From contig JAYENB010000334.1 in the NCBI GenBank assembly GCA_034721855.1, forward strand, positions 1-30,537: 30,537 nucleotides of DNA, in the 5' to 3' direction. This DNA is from JAQIBY01 sp034721855. Its GTDB lineage: Bacteria > Bacteroidota > Bacteroidia > Bacteroidales > ML635J-15. The position numbers and the translations under genes are program-made. The notes beneath the pieces are model-generated. The model did no database searches and was not told where the DNA came from. It saw nothing but the letters and a program-made list of their open reading frames with translations. Of this stretch, positions 1-8,660 are shown in pieces. Each line of letters starts with the position of its first letter. The first letter of the stretch is position 1.

Positions 1-101
1 ATTGGGTTTCTTGGGACTTTTTTACAAAATATAATTATATCCTCTCCAAATTTAGCTGTTCTTTCTTCTAAATCCCACTTTTTGTTATTAGTTTTATTGG
101 T
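1..101 (-). pseudogene. Four-helix-bundle protein, broken N-terminal end (partial)
   Basis: Reading the minus strand from base 101 gives 33 uninterrupted codons that run off the window edge. They include WDLEERTAKFGEDII followed by FCKKVPRNP, which matches the N-terminus of the small four-helix-bundle family (S23 / 23S rRNA intervening-sequence protein, TIGR02436-like) as I know it. No start codon remains. The reading frame enters the neighbouring inverted-repeat element at base 102 and meets a TAG stop within it. I infer that insertion of the element removed or separated the start, so this copy is probably inactive. The rest of the gene lies outside the window. The family call rests on a short stretch. 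Confidence 0.5.
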
Positions 102-254
102 GAGCCCGGTCTAAAAAGTCATTTTATACCACAAAGCCGCTAAGACACAAAGAAATCACAAAGTTAAATTTATTGAATACCAGTACTTTGTGAAACTTGG
201 TGTCTTTGTGGCTTGGTGGGAAATTTTGTTATTTTTACTTTTTAGACTGAACTC
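102..254. mobile_element. MITE-like 153-bp inverted-repeat element, copy A
   Basis: The ends are GAGCCCGGTCTAAAAAGT on the left and, reverse-complemented, GAGTTCAGTCTAAAAAGT on the right (18 bp, 3 mismatches). Inside, an imperfect palindrome has CCACAAAGCCGCTAAGACAC on one arm and a TGTCTTTGTGGC-type sequence on the other. A second element of exactly 153 bp with the same ends lies at 28585-28737. There is no coding capacity, so it fits a non-autonomous miniature element. No clear target duplication is visible at this copy. It sits between a broken four-helix-bundle gene and the start of the FemAB-like gene. Confidence 0.7.
205..237 (+). promoter_or_regulatory. Possible promoter carried inside element copy A
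   Basis: TTTG at 205-208, a 21-nt spacer and TATTTTTA at 230-237 fit the Bacteroidota -33/-7 pattern except for the last base of the -7 box. The start codon of the next gene at 265 would be about 20 nt after the predicted transcription start. Both boxes lie inside the inserted element. The assignment comes from pattern matching alone. Confidence 0.35.
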
Positions 255-264
255 ATGTTTGCCA

Positions 265-1161
265 ATGGATATTCAACGGGTTTCAAATAAACAGATAGAC
301 AAGACAGCATGGGATAATTGTATCCGCCGGGCTGAAAATCGCCGTGTTTATGCCATGAGCTGGTATCTCGACAGCCTTACAAATAACAAATGGGAAGCGC
401 TGATTCTTGATGATTTCAAAGCTGTAATGCCATTGCCTTTTACCAGAAAAGCCGGGTTTAAGATATACATTCAACCCTTGTTTTGTCAACAACTTGGCCC
501 TTTCTGGAAGTTCGGATATCCCCCCGGACTTGTGGCAGACTTTAAACGTAATATTCCTTCTCCGTTGTATGCACTTAATTTGAACAGCCATACCAGGTTC
601 TTTCCCGAAAATGAATCACTTCGTGTGAAACCCAATATGATTTTGCCATTGGATAAAACGTACAAAAACCTTTATGGTCAGTTTACCAAAAACCATAAAC
701 GCAATTTAAACAAAGCTAAAAAATCCGGTCTTGAAATTCGCCCCCTCAGTATTGAGGCTTATTTACAACTGAAAAAAGAAAACAGCCCGATGATCAGATC
801 CCAAAAACAGTACCAGTTAACAAACCTGTTGTATGAAATTCAACATAAAGAGTTGCTTATTTCACAGGGTGCATGGTTGAATAATGAATTGGTATCAGCA
901 GTGTGTTGGGTAAAAGATTTTAACAGGTTGATATATTTGCAGGCTGTCAGTAATGATACAGGCAGAACGTATGCCGGTGCTTTTTTACTTGTCAATCATA
1001 TCATACAACAATATCAAAATTCAAAATGGACCATTGATTTTGAAGGATCATCCATTGAAGGCATCAGGCGTTTTTATCGCGGGTTTGGGGCAACAAATGA
1101 AGCTTACCCGGTGTTAATAAGTAAAAGCATGCGCATTTTACAAAAAATCAAATCAAGGTGA
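265..1161 (+). CDS. FemAB/GNAT-like acyltransferase of the cell envelope
   Basis: A 298-aa protein resembling Bacteroidota FemAB-like/GNAT proteins (peptidoglycan-bridge or BioF2-type acetyltransferase fold). Typical features are an N-terminal SWYLDSL and VMPLPFTRK block, QQLGPFW, the central KNHKRNLNKAKKSGLEI helix and the C-terminal DFEGSSIEGIRRFYRGFGA signature. Such enzymes transfer an amino-acyl or acyl group onto an envelope precursor; the substrate here is unknown. The open frame extends back to 190, but those residues are encoded by element copy A, so I start at the ATG at 265 (MDIQRV). Its stop overlaps the next start by 4 bp, implying translational coupling with the deacetylase. Confidence 0.75.
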   Translation: MDIQRVSNKQIDKTAWDNCIRRAENRRVYAMSWYLDSLTNNKWEALILDDFKAVMPLPFTRKAGFKIYIQPLFCQQLGPFWKFGYPPGLVADFKRNIPSPLYALNLNSHTRFFPENESLRVKPNMILPLDKTYKNLYGQFTKNHKRNLNKAKKSGLEIRPLSIEAYLQLKKENSPMIRSQKQYQLTNLLYEIQHKELLISQGAWLNNELVSAVCWVKDFNRLIYLQAVSNDTGRTYAGAFLLVNHIIQQYQNSKWTIDFEGSSIEGIRRFYRGFGATNEAYPVLISKSMRILQKIKSR

Positions 1162-2156
1162 CACACCTGCAAAAAATACGATACACTGCCTGGATAAGGC
1201 ATTTTATTAATTTCCGGAGATTGCTAAAGAGCCTGAAATACCCATTGATTTTTCCATTTTATCATACCATTAGTGATGAGCCGTTGCCACATATAACTTC
1301 CTTGTATGAAGTAAAAAACACCTCGCAATTTGTCAGCGACCTGGATTTTTTATTGCAGCATTTTGAGCCTGTTTCCATTGATCAGGTTGTCAACCATGAA
1401 CTGAAACCGGACAAACCATATGTGATGTTGAGTTTTGATGACGGGCTTAAAGAATGCTATTCTGTGATTGCCCCGATACTGAAATCCAAAGGTGTTCCGG
1501 CAGCTTTTTTTATCAACCCGGCATTTATTGATGATGCTGAGTGGTTTTTTCGCTATGAGGTATCATGGCTTATACATGAATTGAAAACGCTCCCGCCAGC
1601 AGATTCATCAAGTTGTTCTGTTATTAAAATGCATGAACAGGAATCATTGCGGCTGCAAAATATACTCATAAATACCACATGGGAAACCAGAGATAACATT
1701 GATAAGGTATTGAAAAAACTTAATCTCTCAAGGGAATACATGCGCCGCCAAACCCGCATTTACATGACAAAAAAAGAGCTTATCAGCCTGCATCAGGATG
1801 GTTTCCACATTGGGGCACACAGCATGCATCATCCTTTATTCAGTGACATATCTGCCGAAGAACAGATTAAAGAAGTCGGGGACAGTTTAAATGTACTCAA
1901 TAAAATGGTTAACCCGCCGTACAACAGTTTTGCATTTCCTTTTACCGATGACGGTGTTGGTGAAGAACAACTTATCCGTATTTACAACGAAACGGACTTA
2001 AACATAAGTTTTGGAACATCCGGTATTGGTACAGACAAGACATTGCCACATTATCAACGCATCCCAATGGAGCATCACAAGGTTTTCAATGCAGGTAAAA
2101 TCATAAAATCCGAACTGCTGGCCTATAAAATGAAAAAATTAATGAATAAAGCATGA
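1158..2156 (+). CDS. Polysaccharide deacetylase (NodB/CE4-type)
   Basis: A 332-aa protein with the two diagnostic CE4 motifs: SFDDG at residues 92-96 (catalytic and metal-binding Asp) and HSMHHP at 221-226 (metal-binding His221 and His225). The family removes N- or O-acetyl groups from glycans using a divalent metal. Between the motifs is an insertion of about 100 residues. No convincing signal peptide is visible, so a cytoplasmic role on a lipid-linked or nucleotide-linked precursor is possible. It starts at GTG 1158, overlapping the previous stop in a GTGA junction, and ends in an ATGA overlap with the next gene. The exact substrate is unknown. Confidence 0.8.
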   Translation: MTHLQKIRYTAWIRHFINFRRLLKSLKYPLIFPFYHTISDEPLPHITSLYEVKNTSQFVSDLDFLLQHFEPVSIDQVVNHELKPDKPYVMLSFDDGLKECYSVIAPILKSKGVPAAFFINPAFIDDAEWFFRYEVSWLIHELKTLPPADSSSCSVIKMHEQESLRLQNILINTTWETRDNIDKVLKKLNLSREYMRRQTRIYMTKKELISLHQDGFHIGAHSMHHPLFSDISAEEQIKEVGDSLNVLNKMVNPPYNSFAFPFTDDGVGEEQLIRIYNETDLNISFGTSGIGTDKTLPHYQRIPMEHHKVFNAGKIIKSELLAYKMKKLMNKA

Positions 2157-3220
2157 CCCCCAGCTTGCATACAATATCACATTCTGAACTCAGAGCATTC
2201 AGAGATTCAATGCAATACCGGCAACTCAGCGAAAAACCGGTGTCGCATGAACGTGTGGAATCATACCTGCATAATCCGCATGCTAAACCTGACGATAAAG
2301 TGTTGTACATGCTGTTGCAGGACACCCAGCTTATTGCCTACCGGACTATTCTGCCAGATGATTTGTATGGAAAGACACCGGAACATTTTGGTTGGTGCAG
2401 TGGCAACTGGGTACATCCGGAGCACAGGCGTAAAGGACATTCGAATTATTTATTAAAGCAGGCAATGCAGGATTGGAACGGAAAACTTATGTACACCAAT
2501 TATGCTCCAGAATCCCATGCCCTGTATCAAAAAACCGGAGAGTTTACATTGTATTCCCACAGGGAGGGATACGGTTTTTATTTGTATGCACAAACCAGGA
2601 ATTTACTGCGAAACAGGGTTCCCACTGTTATGCGGTTTTTTTTATTTTTCGTGGATGTTGTTGTATGGATAGTGGCTGCTTTGAGGTCTTTGATATTAAC
2701 TCCCGGAAAAAATCGGTGGAGCATTGAAGAAAAAAGAACCCCTGACAGTGAATTTCTTCGCATGTATGATGCCAGGCGAAAAGTGTGTTTTGAACGGGGA
2801 GCAGCCGATCTGGAATGGATTCTCAAATACCCATGGGTAAAGGAAAAACAGCAACAACAAGCGTATTTCTTTTCGCACAGGGCAAAGCGGTTTTTTTACC
2901 GTTTTATCGTATTGAAAGATGGAGAAAACACAAAAGGATTTGCCATGCTCCAGTATCGTGATGGATGCCTGAAAGTTCCTTATTTTCAGATAGGCAGCGG
3001 AGGGCATACAGAACTGGCCATCTACCTGGTAAAATTTTGTAAAAGGCACAAGGTTAAGCTAATGACAATCTTTGATCCGGTGTTATCGGAAGCGGTATCC
3101 ATGGTAAAACATCCGTTTCTGTATAAAAAACAAAGATTCCAGAATGTGTATGCTGCATGGAAACCCTTCTGCAGGTACCCATTGGTTTCTGATGGTGACG
3201 GTGATTATGTGTTTACCTGA
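2153..3220 (+). CDS. GNAT-family acetyltransferase-like protein with hydrophobic segment
   Basis: A 355-aa protein. The N-terminal half carries a GNAT acetyl-CoA-binding signature: WVHPEHRRKGHSN, with V87-x-P89 and RRKG at 92-95, followed by a YAPESHALYQKTGE stretch like GNAT motif B. Residues about 159-182 form a hydrophobic segment that could be a membrane anchor or a buried helix. The C-terminal half (about 190-355) may be a second, degenerate GNAT-like domain. It overlaps the deacetylase gene by 4 bp (ATGA), so the three genes form one operon, plausibly for acylating or deacylating a surface glycan. Its 3' end overlaps the convergent HIT gene by 8 bp. Confidence 0.65.
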   Translation: MTPSLHTISHSELRAFRDSMQYRQLSEKPVSHERVESYLHNPHAKPDDKVLYMLLQDTQLIAYRTILPDDLYGKTPEHFGWCSGNWVHPEHRRKGHSNYLLKQAMQDWNGKLMYTNYAPESHALYQKTGEFTLYSHREGYGFYLYAQTRNLLRNRVPTVMRFFLFFVDVVVWIVAALRSLILTPGKNRWSIEEKRTPDSEFLRMYDARRKVCFERGAADLEWILKYPWVKEKQQQQAYFFSHRAKRFFYRFIVLKDGENTKGFAMLQYRDGCLKVPYFQIGSGGHTELAIYLVKFCKRHKVKLMTIFDPVLSEAVSMVKHPFLYKKQRFQNVYAAWKPFCRYPLVSDGDGDYVFT

Positions 3221-3608
3221 AATCCCTGTTAACTTTTTCAGCCAGTGCTTTGAATTCTTCATCTGACATTTTTACCCTGGGGTTAGAGAAATGCACATCC
3301 GACTCTTTGTCTATGGGAATAAGATGTATATGTGCATGTGGGACTTCAAGGCCAAGTACAACGACAGCAAGCCGTTTGCATTCCACATTTGGCTCAAGGG
3401 CTTTGGCTACCCGTTTTGTGAAATCCATCAGGCCCCGGTAGGTTTCTGTATCAATATCAAAAAAGTAATCAACCTCCTTTTTAGGGATAACAAGGGTATG
3501 CCCTTTTTTCAATGGATTGATATCAAAAAATGCAAGAAAATTGTCGTCTTCTGCCACCTTGTGGGCAGGTATGTCGCCGTTTACAATTTTTGAAAAGATT
3601 GAACTCAT
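3213..3608 (-). CDS. HIT family protein (histidine-triad nucleotide hydrolase)
   Basis: A 131-aa protein of normal HIT length. The histidine triad HAHIHLIP is at residues 91-98 (His91, His93, His95), and the N-terminal SIFSKIVNGDIPAHKVAED and FDINPLKKGHTLVIPKK blocks are typical of the family. HIT proteins hydrolyse nucleoside phosphoramidates or related dinucleotides in the cytoplasm. The gene starts 11 bp after greA on the same strand, an order common in Bacteroidota, so the two are probably cotranscribed. Its 3' end overlaps the stop of the convergent GNAT gene. Confidence 0.9.
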   Translation of the reverse strand: MSSIFSKIVNGDIPAHKVAEDDNFLAFFDINPLKKGHTLVIPKKEVDYFFDIDTETYRGLMDFTKRVAKALEPNVECKRLAVVVLGLEVPHAHIHLIPIDKESDVHFSNPRVKMSDEEFKALAEKVNRDFR

Positions 3609-3619
3609 AACGATATGGA

Positions 3620-4093
3620 TTACATGCTTATTTCTAAAATTTCAAATTGGATTTTTCCGTTGGGAACCTCAATTTCAGCAATATCACCAACTTTCTTCCC
3701 GAGGAGGCCTTTTGCAATGGGAGTGTTTACTGAAATTTTGCCTGATTTAAGGTCCGCTTCGCTTTCTGCCACAATCTGATACTGCATAACAGCACTATTC
3801 TTTACGTTTTTCAACTTAACTTTGTTTAGTATCCTCACTGTTTTTGTATCAATTTTAGACGGATCTATGACTCTGGCATTGTTAACGGTTCCCTGCAGTT
3901 TTGCAATTTTCATTTCCAGGATGCTCTGCGCTTCTTTAGCAGCATCGTATTCTGCATTTTCAGACAAATCACCCTTGTCCCTTGCTTCAGCTATTTCTTG
4001 TGATATAGCAGGCCTTTCAACTGATTGCATGTGTTTCAGCTCTTCTTTCATCTTATTCAGGCCTTCTTCTGTTACATATATTGTTTTTGCCAT
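3620..4093 (-). CDS. greA: Transcription elongation factor GreA
   Basis: A 157-aa protein, full length for GreA. The N-terminal coiled coil (about 8-75) carries the tip motif GDLSENAEYDAAKE. Its acidic residues D42 and E45 correspond to those that position catalytic Mg2+ in RNA polymerase for transcript cleavage. The C-terminal FKBP-like domain runs from about 80 to 157. The protein rescues backtracked polymerase. A near-consensus promoter lies upstream at 4162-4193, and a terminator-like hairpin lies in the short leader at 4120-4154, suggesting attenuation. The HIT gene follows after 11 bp. Confidence 0.95.
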   Translation of the reverse strand: MAKTIYVTEEGLNKMKEELKHMQSVERPAISQEIAEARDKGDLSENAEYDAAKEAQSILEMKIAKLQGTVNNARVIDPSKIDTKTVRILNKVKLKNVKNSAVMQYQIVAESEADLKSGKISVNTPIAKGLLGKKVGDIAEIEVPNGKIQFEILEISM

Positions 4094-4119
4094 AAGTCTG
4101 TCATTTTAAAAAATACAAT

Positions 4120-4154
4120 AAAAAAGAACCCCCTTCAATTTTTTGAGGGGATTC
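4120..4154 (-). terminator. Terminator-like hairpin in the greA leader
   Basis: On the minus strand the sequence folds as GAATCCCCTCAA, loop AAAA, TTGAAGGGGGTTC, followed by a T6 run at 4120-4125. It lies between the predicted greA promoter and the greA start codon, so it would act on greA transcripts. It could be an attenuator, or alternatively a stabilising 5' stem. Confidence 0.55.
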
Positions 4155-4161
4155 CTGAATG

Positions 4162-4193
4162 CAAATATACACAGTTTTTACAAAGTACACAAA
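4162..4193 (-). promoter_or_regulatory. greA promoter (Bacteroidota type)
   Basis: On the minus strand, TTTG (4190-4193) is followed by exactly 20 nt and then TATATTTG (4162-4169), matching the TTTG/TAnnTTTG consensus of the primary Bacteroidota sigma factor. Transcription should begin near 4155, about 60 nt before the greA ATG. Confidence 0.65.
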
Positions 4194-4226
4194 ATTATTT
4201 TTTATTTGAGATTTGTTTGCGATTTA

Positions 4227-4355
4227 AAATTTATAATTCTATGTGTCTTCTATGTCCTATGTTTCCTATGTGGTTCAGTAGTCCGGGCATATTACTAACT
4301 TAATTTGAACCACATAGGAAGATAAGACACATAGAATTTCACAAAGGAATTTTTG
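4227..4355. repeat. Inverted-repeat element, family 2, copy C
   Basis: A 129-bp imperfect palindrome. One arm begins TCTATGTGTCTTCTATG and ends CCTATGTGGTTCA; the other arm is TGAACCACATAGGA through GACACATAGA. The unpaired centre reads GTAGTCCGGGCATATTAC. A close copy lies at 22166-22291 and shares arms and centre. It fills most of the 365-bp gap between greA and the 1343-aa secreted-protein gene. It has no coding capacity, so it is a MITE-like or REP-like intergenic repeat. Confidence 0.7.
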
Positions 4356-4458
4356 TAAGTTCTCAATAGTTGGTGATATTATTTGAACAATAGAACATTT
4401 GAATATTTGAAAAACGAATTTTGAAATTCATCAATCATTTATAAGAATAGAGCCATAA

Positions 4459-7400
4459 TTATTCACTTATTGCCCCGAACCATTTCACCACTTTTTCACC
4501 GATTTCGGGGGCATCAATATGAATGATGTACATGCCGCCGCCAATGCGTTTGCCGGATTGGTCATTGAGGTCCCATTCCAACCATGGCATATCATCCGAT
4601 TTGGTAAAACGCTGTACAAGTGTCCCGGATACATTAAAAATGCTGATGGTACAAGTTTGTGGCAGGTTGGTAATTTTTACACAGCGTGTTCTGCTGCTTT
4701 CATAATAAGAATACCCATAATACGGATTGGGCACAACACGTATCAGGTCGAGGGCAGATTCCGCAACTTCACTGTTTTGGGTCATGGTTTGGATGTTAGT
4801 TGTGTTGAATACGTATTTACACGGCTTGTCACGGATGGTATCTTCGGGGGGATAATCCCTGTAAAAATAGGGCGTGGCAACCCTGATGCGAATTTTTACA
4901 TCCGTTTCGAGCAAATCACAATCATCATTGATGTAGGGTATGGCTGTCCACATGGCACCGCTGAGTGCCCATTTCTTGTACATTACACTTTCGTTTTCTT
5001 CATACTGACACATTTTATTGTAAATCCACTTGCATGAATCATACGCCGGTGTTGAAATTTCTGGATTAAAAACATAATTTGTATGGCCAAAAACGTAGAT
5101 GTAATGTTTCCCACCAAAGCGAGGTCCGTTGAGAGAATCATAAACGCTTGATGAGGGGTTCCACATCATATCGTTACCGTTGTCGCCGGCCAGCCATGAA
5201 TCTTCACCAAAAGCCATGTTGAGGCGCTCGCCTGTTCTTACATCAATGGCATACCCCGGGAACCAACTTAAACCATGGGTTGTATCGCCCGGAATGGTAT
5301 CTCCGTACTTATCAACGGAGGGATGCTGACGTAAATCAAAACGCAGGGCATTGCCCTCAGAGAGATAATTCACAAGCGGGTCAACTTCCACTTCCTGGCC
5401 GTATTCATCGGTTGTCCATTCGTTTTCACACATTTCCAGCACCACACAGCGTGTCCACTTTGATTTATCATCTGTGATCACAATATCAACGCTTGATAAT
5501 AGACCATACTTATCAATGTTCATCTGTGACCTGTTAAAACACGGACCGTATTTAAATGTAGAAGTCAAATAAATCGGCGCCCACGTGCCTCCAAGGATGT
5601 CTTCATAGTATTCATCCGGGTCCATGCCGAGGTAGTCATCATAATTTAGATTGGGGGACATAAAGTTACCATCATAATACGTTCCGACCCTTATCCAGTT
5701 GAAAGCATCAAATTTATCACCGTCTGGAACAAAAGACAGCCATGGTTTGTCAGGCTCTTCAAACGCTATGGATGCTTCCAGGAAACCGTTTCTGTTGGGA
5801 TTTTGATTTTTATAAGCTGCCGGGGAAACTTGCGCAATCGAAATACTCAATCCCAGTTCTAACAGCAATTGTTCATTGCCTGCTTTGGTAATGGCATGAT
5901 CAGAATCTATAGTATCGTAATCAGCGTTGACAAGTATCCAGTCAGCACCCTCTTCTACCATTCCATAATAGTTGACATTAGCATTGATAAATTCCAGTGT
6001 ATATGTATCATCCTCCACATTCAACGGATCAATGACTTTCACATCAACGGGGCCTCTGCCTTGTTGGTATGTAGGTGTCGTATCTTTCCACGGTGATCCG
6101 CTCATGATGGTTTCAATGGATGCTTCAGTAAGATCAATGAGATTGTTGCCATTGCCATGGCCTCCCATTTGTGTGATTTCCACGCCGTCGCCATAATCGG
6201 AGAACAACACCGTTCCCTGATTTTCCGGCAGGTTTTTATGGGCTGTGCCCTTATAGATGACCGGCTTCTTTCGTCCTGTTAGGTAAGGTTCGGTCTGGCC
6301 GGAAAAACTGCCGGGATCGTTGTGAGAAAAGACATTCCACTGATTGGATGCATACGCTTTGGCAACAAAATGCAAGGTTTTGTGATTCACCAGCTTATCA
6401 TCATCTCCCCACGGGAATGCATCGGTGGTGAGTTCAAAACTGTGAACAATGCCTCCATTGGCAGCTTTTACTTCAAGTTGTTCATCCAGGGCATCGCTTT
6501 CGGGATTGAACTTATAATTGATTAGGTTTTCCACATCATCCTTAATATCACACTGAAAAATGGCTTTGACTTTGGTGGTATCGTAGCGGTTTTCCCAAAA
6601 GTCCACATTCTCATCTTTCAACTGGAATACCTGGTATCCCTGGAAATGATAATACTTTTCATCATTGTTGTCAACAGCATTACCGGGTATTTTGGGATCA
6701 CGCTCTTTATAGGATTCCAGGTAATTGTTTGAAGTGATGTCATTCATAATCTGTAACACCAATTTTCCGTCAAGTTCCACGATGTTCAGTGCAGGGTCAT
6801 CGGGACCATCGAGTACCCTGAAGCAGCGGTCAAACATGGCCTGTACAGCATCATCCACCCTTTTGAGTGCTTTTACACTTTCCCAGGCAGAGCCTTTAAA
6901 CGCCCGGCCATACAAGGCAGCCATGGTAAAATCATTGACGGCACCGGGTTCCATGCTGATTGGCCCGGTGCTGATAATATACCGCCTGTCATAAGGCGCA
7001 TTTTCTTCCGTTTCTTCTGACCATCCGGGCATTACCTGTCCGTTTTGCCCCCAGCCACAGGTATCGGTTGTGGGATCCCCGGGAAACATAAACATGGTAT
7101 TTACATCACTTGTGGAAGCACTGGATTGATGACCTGTCCCGCCATATTTAAGGTGAGTACCGTCTTTCCAGCGTCCCGTTAAATACTCATAATAATCTTC
7201 CGCATACTGGGGTATGGTTGTAGCAGGATTTCCTCCTCCTCCAACAGCGTTAAAATACATAAAATGTTGCATACCCAGCCGTTCATTGTCCACGATGCCA
7301 TCTTCGAAATTTTGCCCGTTGATGTTGCCGTTCATGAAATCAGCGGCATCGCAATCAATCTGGCGGTTTCCGTCCTCAGTGATTACCCAGTTGCTGGGAT

Positions 7401-8490
7401 CGTCTTTATGGTTTTTATTTTTGTAAGGGCCGGCTACAAAATCAATGCCTGCTGCGGGCGGATTATCTCCATATCCTAATGATGAACCATCGTCTTCATC
7501 AACATCATCTCCGTTATAATGGTACCCCAGTCCTCTTGAAACATCACATCCTACATAGTCATCTCTTGGGCCACCCAGGTCAGCATCTGTCCAGAACCCG
7601 ATGTACAGGTCATGATACGCATTGGTTGACCGGTTGATCATCCTGTAATGGTAAAAAGTTTGATCGTTAAGCACATCATTGGTGGCATAAGCATAAGCCT
7701 GGGCGTGGAATTCAAATCCGAGGGGTTCACCACCTGTGTTTCCATCATCATTCCCGGAATCGTTAAACACCTGCCAGATGGTCTGGTCACCGTAAAGTTT
7801 TGGTTCCACTCCAGGTATATCAATGCAATCGGGGTTATCGGTAATGCCATCCTGTGGAAACTCAAAATACGGAAAATCACCATCATACGGGTTATAAACG
7901 CCATCGTTGTTGACATCCCGGAAAGGGGCAAGGTAATAAGCGTACCCCCCGGCAGGGCCATGTGCCGGCCAGTTCAGAATTTCATCCGGAATGGCATAAC
8001 CGGGAAAATGGGCTTCGGTGTTGCAATCGGGATTTTGTTTGCAATTGTACCATTTCCTGAATGTTTCCACCTGTTCCCTGTTTATTTTGTACAGTTGATC
8101 ATAAGCATGGCACACTTCAGCAGTGGTTGTTCCGGCATCGCTGTTTCCTGTTACAAGCGGGCCCGGATAAGCAGTAATTCCAGACATACGATACCGGTGT
8201 CCCATAACATGTAATTGATCATTGGCATCTTTGCCGCCAACCCATAATGCACCTGCAAAAAACGGGTGTTTACCACTGCCTTTTGGCACTTCATACTCAG
8301 GTGCTCCCTCCAAGTCCCACCACATATCACTGCTGCCCAATATTTTGGCCCTGACATTGTTGATATCCAGGTATGCACTGGATTTTGGGGGTTCACAATC
8401 AGCCACAGGAATGTATCCGGCCTGTGCAAATAAAGCACTGATGCTGAGAAACATCAGTAACAACGCTAATAAGTGTTTTTTGTCTAACAT
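4459..8490 (-). CDS. Giant secreted protein with T9SS-type C-terminal sorting domain (paralogue 2)
   Basis: A 1343-aa protein with a signal peptide (about 1-22, cut after LFAQ or nearby). The N-terminal block has NNVRAKILGSSDMWWDLEG and WVGGKDANDQLH, which I recall from a widespread uncharacterised family of Bacteroidota secreted proteins. DVNNDGVYN at 192-200 resembles a calcium-binding dockerin/EF-hand loop, and FWTDADLGGPRDDYVG is another Asp-rich stretch. The last roughly 95 residues (LIRVVPNPYYGYSYYE, TISIFNVSGTLVQRF, GGGMYIIHIDAPEIGEKVVK) match a FlgD-like/T9SS type-A sorting domain, so surface export by T9SS is likely. It is a paralogue of the 10998-15086 product, with near-identical blocks. 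No enzymatic domain is recognised. Confidence 0.75.
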   Translation of the reverse strand: MLDKKHLLALLLMFLSISALFAQAGYIPVADCEPPKSSAYLDINNVRAKILGSSDMWWDLEGAPEYEVPKGSGKHPFFAGALWVGGKDANDQLHVMGHRYRMSGITAYPGPLVTGNSDAGTTTAEVCHAYDQLYKINREQVETFRKWYNCKQNPDCNTEAHFPGYAIPDEILNWPAHGPAGGYAYYLAPFRDVNNDGVYNPYDGDFPYFEFPQDGITDNPDCIDIPGVEPKLYGDQTIWQVFNDSGNDDGNTGGEPLGFEFHAQAYAYATNDVLNDQTFYHYRMINRSTNAYHDLYIGFWTDADLGGPRDDYVGCDVSRGLGYHYNGDDVDEDDGSSLGYGDNPPAAGIDFVAGPYKNKNHKDDPSNWVITEDGNRQIDCDAADFMNGNINGQNFEDGIVDNERLGMQHFMYFNAVGGGGNPATTIPQYAEDYYEYLTGRWKDGTHLKYGGTGHQSSASTSDVNTMFMFPGDPTTDTCGWGQNGQVMPGWSEETEENAPYDRRYIISTGPISMEPGAVNDFTMAALYGRAFKGSAWESVKALKRVDDAVQAMFDRCFRVLDGPDDPALNIVELDGKLVLQIMNDITSNNYLESYKERDPKIPGNAVDNNDEKYYHFQGYQVFQLKDENVDFWENRYDTTKVKAIFQCDIKDDVENLINYKFNPESDALDEQLEVKAANGGIVHSFELTTDAFPWGDDDKLVNHKTLHFVAKAYASNQWNVFSHNDPGSFSGQTEPYLTGRKKPVIYKGTAHKNLPENQGTVLFSDYGDGVEITQMGGHGNGNNLIDLTEASIETIMSGSPWKDTTPTYQQGRGPVDVKVIDPLNVEDDTYTLEFINANVNYYGMVEEGADWILVNADYDTIDSDHAITKAGNEQLLLELGLSISIAQVSPAAYKNQNPNRNGFLEASIAFEEPDKPWLSFVPDGDKFDAFNWIRVGTYYDGNFMSPNLNYDDYLGMDPDEYYEDILGGTWAPIYLTSTFKYGPCFNRSQMNIDKYGLLSSVDIVITDDKSKWTRCVVLEMCENEWTTDEYGQEVEVDPLVNYLSEGNALRFDLRQHPSVDKYGDTIPGDTTHGLSWFPGYAIDVRTGERLNMAFGEDSWLAGDNGNDMMWNPSSSVYDSLNGPRFGGKHYIYVFGHTNYVFNPEISTPAYDSCKWIYNKMCQYEENESVMYKKWALSGAMWTAIPYINDDCDLLETDVKIRIRVATPYFYRDYPPEDTIRDKPCKYVFNTTNIQTMTQNSEVAESALDLIRVVPNPYYGYSYYESSRTRCVKITNLPQTCTISIFNVSGTLVQRFTKSDDMPWLEWDLNDQSGKRIGGGMYIIHIDAPEIGEKVVKWFGAISE

Positions 8491-8660
8491 AGCATAATCA
8501 AATTAAAAGTAAAAAAATTCTACCTGCACAAAATCAGCGTACGGAAAATCACTTTGTTGCAATATAACAAAAAAATTAAAAAAGAATATGAAGAATTCTT
8601 GAAAAGATTTGAAGTTGATTATAACGAGAGGTATCTTTTTTATGATGTAGAATTAATTAA

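Noticed and set aside
190..264. Extra 25 residues before the FemAB-like protein
   Set aside because: They are encoded by the inverted-repeat element and are absent from the family pattern.
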